The position numbers and the translations under genes are program-made. The notes beneath the pieces are model-generated. The model saw only the letters and a program-made list of their open reading frames with translations, was not told the origin of the DNA and did not search any database. This document shows positions 32,240 through 34,598 of a stretch of 34,598 bases of DNA, in pieces. Location of the stretch: IMG/VR virus record IMGVR_UViG_3300031658_002151, positions 1 through 34,598 of that record; one strand, 5' to 3'. Source of the stretch: a virus. Within the stretch, counting starts at the first letter, position 1. Each line of letters opens with the position of its first letter.

Positions 32240-32524
32240 ATGAGAGTTATAGAAGCCAAAATGATTAATGCGGTAAATTCACGCGAGAACTTCGCACTTG
32301 CTAACACTAGCGTTCATTATATTAAAGATTGTAATTACAGTGAGGTGTATCTACATAGCCACATGATAGCAATTAAATACCATGATACTGATACTTTAGA
32401 GGTGAACACGAAAACTTTATTTGATTGGCCTACTGTTACCACTAAATCACGTTTACGCGCTCTTGGTGCTAATGTTACAACTAAAAAAGGCATTATTTAC
32501 CTTGATGGCGTAGAGTTAATATAG
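32240..32524 (+). CDS. Conserved-looking small phage protein
   Basis: A 94-aa product: MRVIEAKMINAVNSRENF, then TSVHYIKDCNYSEVYLHSHMIAI, and TVTTKSRLRALGANVTTKKGI near the end. The TTKSRLRALGA stretch recurs in phage proteins of unknown function. An ATG five codons upstream (32225) is in frame, but it belongs to the repeated CACAATG tail seen before other genes; GAGGGG at 32227-32232 fits 32240 much better. The role is unknown. Confidence 0.72.
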   Translation: MRVIEAKMINAVNSRENFALANTSVHYIKDCNYSEVYLHSHMIAIKYHDTDTLEVNTKTLFDWPTVTTKSRLRALGANVTTKKGIIYLDGVELI

Positions 32525-32608
32525 GAGCATAATTATCTTTCAATGCCTTTAACAGGGCATTGTGGGGCTATTTAAGCCAATATACAAATTATAAAGGGAT
32601 TACATATC
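32525..32608 (+). repeat. Two-hairpin intergenic element, copy 4 (compensated stem)
   Basis: Hairpin 1 uses different bases but still pairs perfectly: CAATGCC (32541-32547) with GGCATTG (32556-32562). Hairpin 2: GGCT (32566-32569) with AGCC (32575-32578). The tail ends AAAGGGATT before the ATG at 32609. Confidence 0.75.
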
Positions 32609-32887
32609 ATGATTAAAACTACACAAAGCAACATTGACACTTTACTGTTAAAGTACGGGGCTAAAACTAGCCATGTCGATTCACTTTTACAATCTAAAGC
32701 AGATGGATATATTGGAGATTGTTTTAAAGAATCAGACAAGCCTGTTTATAATTTTGATATTGTAAGCATTAAAACGGGAAAGGGGTTTGCAAACTTAGGT
32801 AGTGACATATACAAGAAAATACCGCACGCACTATTACTGGAAATAACTGGCATGTACTACGAAACCAATACGCGTATTTACCATTAA
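32609..32887 (+). CDS. Hypothetical early protein, 92 aa
   Basis: A soluble 92-aa product with N-terminal helix QSNIDTLLLKYGAKTSHVDSLL, then YNFDIVSIKTGKGFANLGSD and HALLLEITGMYYETN. No signal peptide, membrane helix or known motif is seen. AAAGGG lies 11 bases before the start, provided by repeat copy 4. The family is not recognised. Confidence 0.65.
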   Translation: MIKTTQSNIDTLLLKYGAKTSHVDSLLQSKADGYIGDCFKESDKPVYNFDIVSIKTGKGFANLGSDIYKKIPHALLLEITGMYYETNTRIYH

Positions 32888-32922
32888 GCAGATGATTCAG
32901 CCAAACAATATAAAGGGAAGTT

Positions 32923-33015
32923 ATGAAAGACTTAGCAGGTATTATATATTTTTTACTACTTATTGTTGTAATACAAACGGCAACAATAGTCTTATTACTT
33001 AACAATACAATTTAA
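32923..33015 (+). CDS. Tiny membrane protein, 30 aa
   Basis: A 30-aa frame that is almost wholly one hydrophobic helix (IIYFLLLIVVIQTATIVLLL) between short polar ends. AAAGGGAAG ends 3 bases before the ATG. The spacer before it (32888-32922) holds only the tail part of the repeat element (CAGCC, then ACAATATAAAGGG). Size and simple sequence keep confidence modest, but the ribosome-binding context equals that of its neighbours. Confidence 0.55.
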   Translation: MKDLAGIIYFLLLIVVIQTATIVLLLNNTI

Positions 33016-33034
33016 CTACAATGGAGTAATTACG

Positions 33035-33136
33035 ATGAAACATGATTATGCTTTATATGGTATATTGGTAATACTTATTTGGCTCTGTGTAGACGCATTA
33101 AACTACGCGTTATTAAACTCACCAATGCTAAAATAA
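33035..33136 (+). CDS. Tiny membrane protein, 33 aa
   Basis: A 33-aa frame with a hydrophobic helix (ALYGILVILIWLCVDAL) and short ends. It is preceded by TACAATGGAGTAATTACG, the same tail module found before other early genes, with GGAG about 9 bases before the ATG. It follows the 30-aa membrane frame by 19 bases. The function is unknown; the pair could act together in the inner membrane. Confidence 0.55.
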   Translation: MKHDYALYGILVILIWLCVDALNYALLNSPMLK

Positions 33137-33215
33137 CTTTCTAATAAGGCCTTCTAAAGAGGGTCTTATCGGGCAGGTTAAGCCGAACGATTAACTACAC
33201 AATGGAGATATTATA
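33137..33215 (+). repeat. Two-hairpin intergenic element, copy 5
   Basis: Hairpin 1: ATAAGGCC (33144-33151) with GGTCTTAT (33162-33169), eight pairs including one G-U. Hairpin 2 is shorter: GGC (33172-33174) with GCC (33182-33184). The tail CTACACAATGGAG leads to the ATG at 33216. Confidence 0.75.
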
Positions 33216-33437
33216 ATGCTATACCAAACTAAGATAGATAACGTTGAATTAGATGTTTATTATGACATCTTAAAAACCCCATGTAAGAACGAAGCAGGTC
33301 AACGCCAAACAGTTTACGATATTGATTTTAATAGTATCGAAACCACTGGCGATACCGTTAATCTAATGTCAATCATGAGCGAACACATTTTAATGATGAT
33401 TGAAACTGAAATAATAGACTATGAGAGAAATAGATAA
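33216..33437 (+). CDS. Hypothetical early protein, 73 aa
   Basis: A 73-aa acidic soluble product: YQTKIDNVELDVYYDIL, then VYDIDFNSIETTGDTVNL and a helical end (IMSEHILMMIETEIIDYERNR). GGAG lies about 9 bases upstream. The N-terminal beta pattern followed by a helix resembles small phage proteins of unknown role. No motif is recognised. Confidence 0.65.
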   Translation: MLYQTKIDNVELDVYYDILKTPCKNEAGQRQTVYDIDFNSIETTGDTVNLMSIMSEHILMMIETEIIDYERNR

Positions 33438-33454
33438 TTAACCTATGCCATCAT

Positions 33455-33489
33455 ATAGCCACCAACGTTTAATCGCGTTAGGTGGCTAT
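33455..33489 (+). terminator. Strong hairpin before the replication genes
   Basis: Perfect 9-bp stem ATAGCCACC/GGTGGCTAT with a 17-base loop that can add AACG/CGTT. It is not followed by a U-run, so it may be a processing site or partial terminator between early genes and the O-like gene. Its position matches that of the two-hairpin elements, but the sequence is unrelated. Confidence 0.5.
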
Positions 33490-33524
33490 TCTGTGCATTT
33501 GAACACTATATAGAAAGGCAAGCC

Positions 33525-34199
33525 ATGCACTACTATTCACACAATATAGCAGACTATCGAAAAGATACGGTCCATTTAACGCCAATTGAGCATTTTATAT
33601 ATCGCTCTTTAATTGATTGGTACTACCTTGACGAAAAACCAATACCATTGGAAACCGAAACGGTTTTAAGGCGAGTAGGTTTAGATTCTAAAATGTTAAA
33701 AGACTTAGAAAATGTCTTAAATGATTTTTTTACAAAGTCCAAAGATGGGTATCATCAAAAAAGAATTGATATGGAGATACGAGAGTACAATCTAAAAGCA
33801 GCTTCAAACCGTACCAATGGAAAGCTAGGCGGAAGGCCGAAGAAAACCCAAGTGGTTATCGAAAATAACCCAAGCCTAACCGAACGCAAAGGCAACCATA
33901 AACCATTAACCATTAACCATAAACCATTAACCATTAACCAAACATCAAAATCTAGTGCAAAAGCCGCCATTGATAATGGCTTTGATATATTTTGGAATTC
34001 TTATCCTAGAAAAATAGGAAAAGATAAGGCGAGGACGCTGTGGAAAAGTAAAAAGCCAAATTTGGAAATTGTGCTAAAAGCAATTACTTGGCAAGTTAAT
34101 TCTAAAAGCTGGCAGGATGGGTTCATACCTAACCCGTCAACATATTTGAATCAAGGTCGCTGGAAAGATGAACAACCAGATGAAGGGAAACCATTTTGA
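33525..34199 (+). CDS. DUF1376-type replication initiator (lambda O / YdaU-like)
   Basis: A 224-aa product. Residues 1-90 match DUF1376: YYSHNIADYRKDTVHLTPIEHFIYRSLIDWYYLDEKPIP, then GYHQKRIDMEI. The middle is a basic, repeat-bearing linker (KLGGRPKKTQ, then NHKPLTI twice). The C-terminal 80 residues (IFWNSYPRKIGKDKARTLWKS, FIPNPSTYLNQGRWKDE) occur in phage replication proteins. It probably binds the origin, which by analogy with lambda O may lie inside the gene. AGAAAGG precedes the start. The next gene overlaps by TTGA. Confidence 0.85.
   Translation: MHYYSHNIADYRKDTVHLTPIEHFIYRSLIDWYYLDEKPIPLETETVLRRVGLDSKMLKDLENVLNDFFTKSKDGYHQKRIDMEIREYNLKAASNRTNGKLGGRPKKTQVVIENNPSLTERKGNHKPLTINHKPLTINQTSKSSAKAAIDNGFDIFWNSYPRKIGKDKARTLWKSKKPNLEIVLKAITWQVNSKSWQDGFIPNPSTYLNQGRWKDEQPDEGKPF
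33895..33936 (+). repeat. Iteron-like 7-bp repeats inside the O-like gene
   Basis: Six tandem copies of ACCATWA, arranged as two identical 21-bp units. They encode the repeated NHKPLTI linker. Upstream at 33854-33870 is a GGTTAT/ATAACC dyad. Likely initiator-binding iterons, but protein-linker duplication is the alternative. Confidence 0.65.
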
Positions 34200-34598
34200 T
34201 ATACGATGAAGACGCAAAAGATTTTAGTGAAATGCTAGACGCTGTTTGGGGTTCGTATGGGCGCAAACAACCTGATAAACCAACTAAACGATACTGGTTT
34301 GACAAGCTTATGAAATACCCTCTAGGTGATGTTGGCAAGGCGTTTGATAAATACGTTAATTCTAATCGTGAGTTGCCACAGATCATGGACATTGACAAAC
34401 TTTGCAAGCCAGCGCATTTTGCCATTACTCATGAGCCAGTTGTTATTGACTACGCTAAGAGTAAAGAGAAAGCTAGCAATGTTAAAAAGCTAATGGAAAG
34501 CAGCATGAATTCAGACAAGAAGGGCAAGGAATGGGCAGATAAGATTCTAGCGAACCCACAAAACTATCCGTCAATTTCAATTAACTATGCAAGACAAG
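34196..34598 (+). CDS. P-like replication protein / helicase-loader candidate (3' partial)
   Basis: The frame opens with TTG at 34196, overlapping the O-like stop as TTGA, and runs off the window end after 134 codons. AAGGG at 34183-34187 lies 8 bases upstream, supporting the TTG start. Visible sequence includes MLDAVWGSYGRKQPDKPTKRYW, LGDVGKAFDKYVNSNRELPQIMDI and LCKPAHF, a layout shared with phage proteins encoded after O-like initiators and thought to load the host helicase. No ATPase motif is visible in this part. Confidence 0.7.
   Translation, partial: MIYDEDAKDFSEMLDAVWGSYGRKQPDKPTKRYWFDKLMKYPLGDVGKAFDKYVNSNRELPQIMDIDKLCKPAHFAITHEPVVIDYAKSKEKASNVKKLMESSMNSDKKGKEWADKILANPQNYPSISINYARQ

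Noticed and set aside
31509-33215. CRISPR-like repeats in the early region
   Set aside because: The repeats are separated by coding genes of varied length, are degenerate with covarying stems, and no cas genes are present.

Overview
The window is a contiguous part of a tailed-phage genome, AT-rich by eye, with a T7-like (podovirus) virion gene order. It suggests a phage of a Gram-negative, probably aquatic, bacterium: the lysis enzyme is an M15 peptidase, and the cargo genes look suited to modifying lipopolysaccharide-type surface glycans. The host species cannot be read from the sequence. I see no integrase, recognisable CI-like repressor, phage RNA polymerase, tRNA, rRNA, CRISPR array or insertion sequence here. 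The window is not the whole genome, because the first and last genes are cut by its edges.

Layout. (1) 1-2501, plus strand: a recombination/early block with a YqaJ/lambda-exonuclease-like nuclease (5' partial), a 66-aa protein, SSB, an HTH protein and a DUF3310 protein, then a run of tiny membrane, secreted or basic proteins, mostly joined by 1-4 base overlaps. (2) 2529-5037, minus strand: a small acidic protein, a carbamoyltransferase encoded as two genes in permuted order (C-terminal half first), and a metallophosphoesterase. (3) 5070-6123, minus: lysis cassette (TM/coiled-coil protein, holin, M15 endopeptidase). (4) 6146-11303, minus: cargo island with a radical SAM enzyme, two GT-A-type glycosyltransferases, a membrane fatty-acid desaturase, a DegT/DnrJ/EryC1 sugar aminotransferase, a NeuD/PglD-like acyltransferase and a DUF4376-like protein. 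(5) 11310-30031, minus: the virion block. Read in the direction of transcription (high to low coordinates) it runs: small membrane protein, RHH protein, RusA resolvase, TerS, TerL, gp13-like, two small proteins, portal, Bbp19-like, scaffold, major capsid, probable decoration protein, a terminator-like hairpin where T7 has T-phi, tail tube A and B, gp14/15/16-like ejection proteins, tail fibre with collagen-like repeats, and a Gly-rich adhesin. (6) 30032-31225: a 579-bp non-coding stretch with a very G-rich tract, then a winged-HTH regulator/initiator on the minus strand. (7) 31226-34598, plus: a divergent promoter region with two dyads, a ladder of short early genes separated by a repeated two-hairpin element, then a DUF1376 (lambda O-like) gene with internal 7-bp iterons and a P-like gene cut by the window end.

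How it fits together (inference). Early genes read rightward from about 31.3 kb, while structural, lysis and cargo genes read leftward. The cargo island shares its orientation with the late genes and sits between the tail adhesins and lysis, so it is probably expressed late. Its aminotransferase, acyltransferase, glycosyltransferases and carbamoyltransferase could together build and place a modified amino sugar, either on the host surface or on the virion.

The strongest unusual signals are: the permuted, split carbamoyltransferase bounded by two copies of the 3' end of the neighbouring gene that differ only synonymously; the recurring two-hairpin spacer whose stem covaries between copies; the iterons inside the O-like gene; and the structured 295-bp leader in front of the capsid gene.
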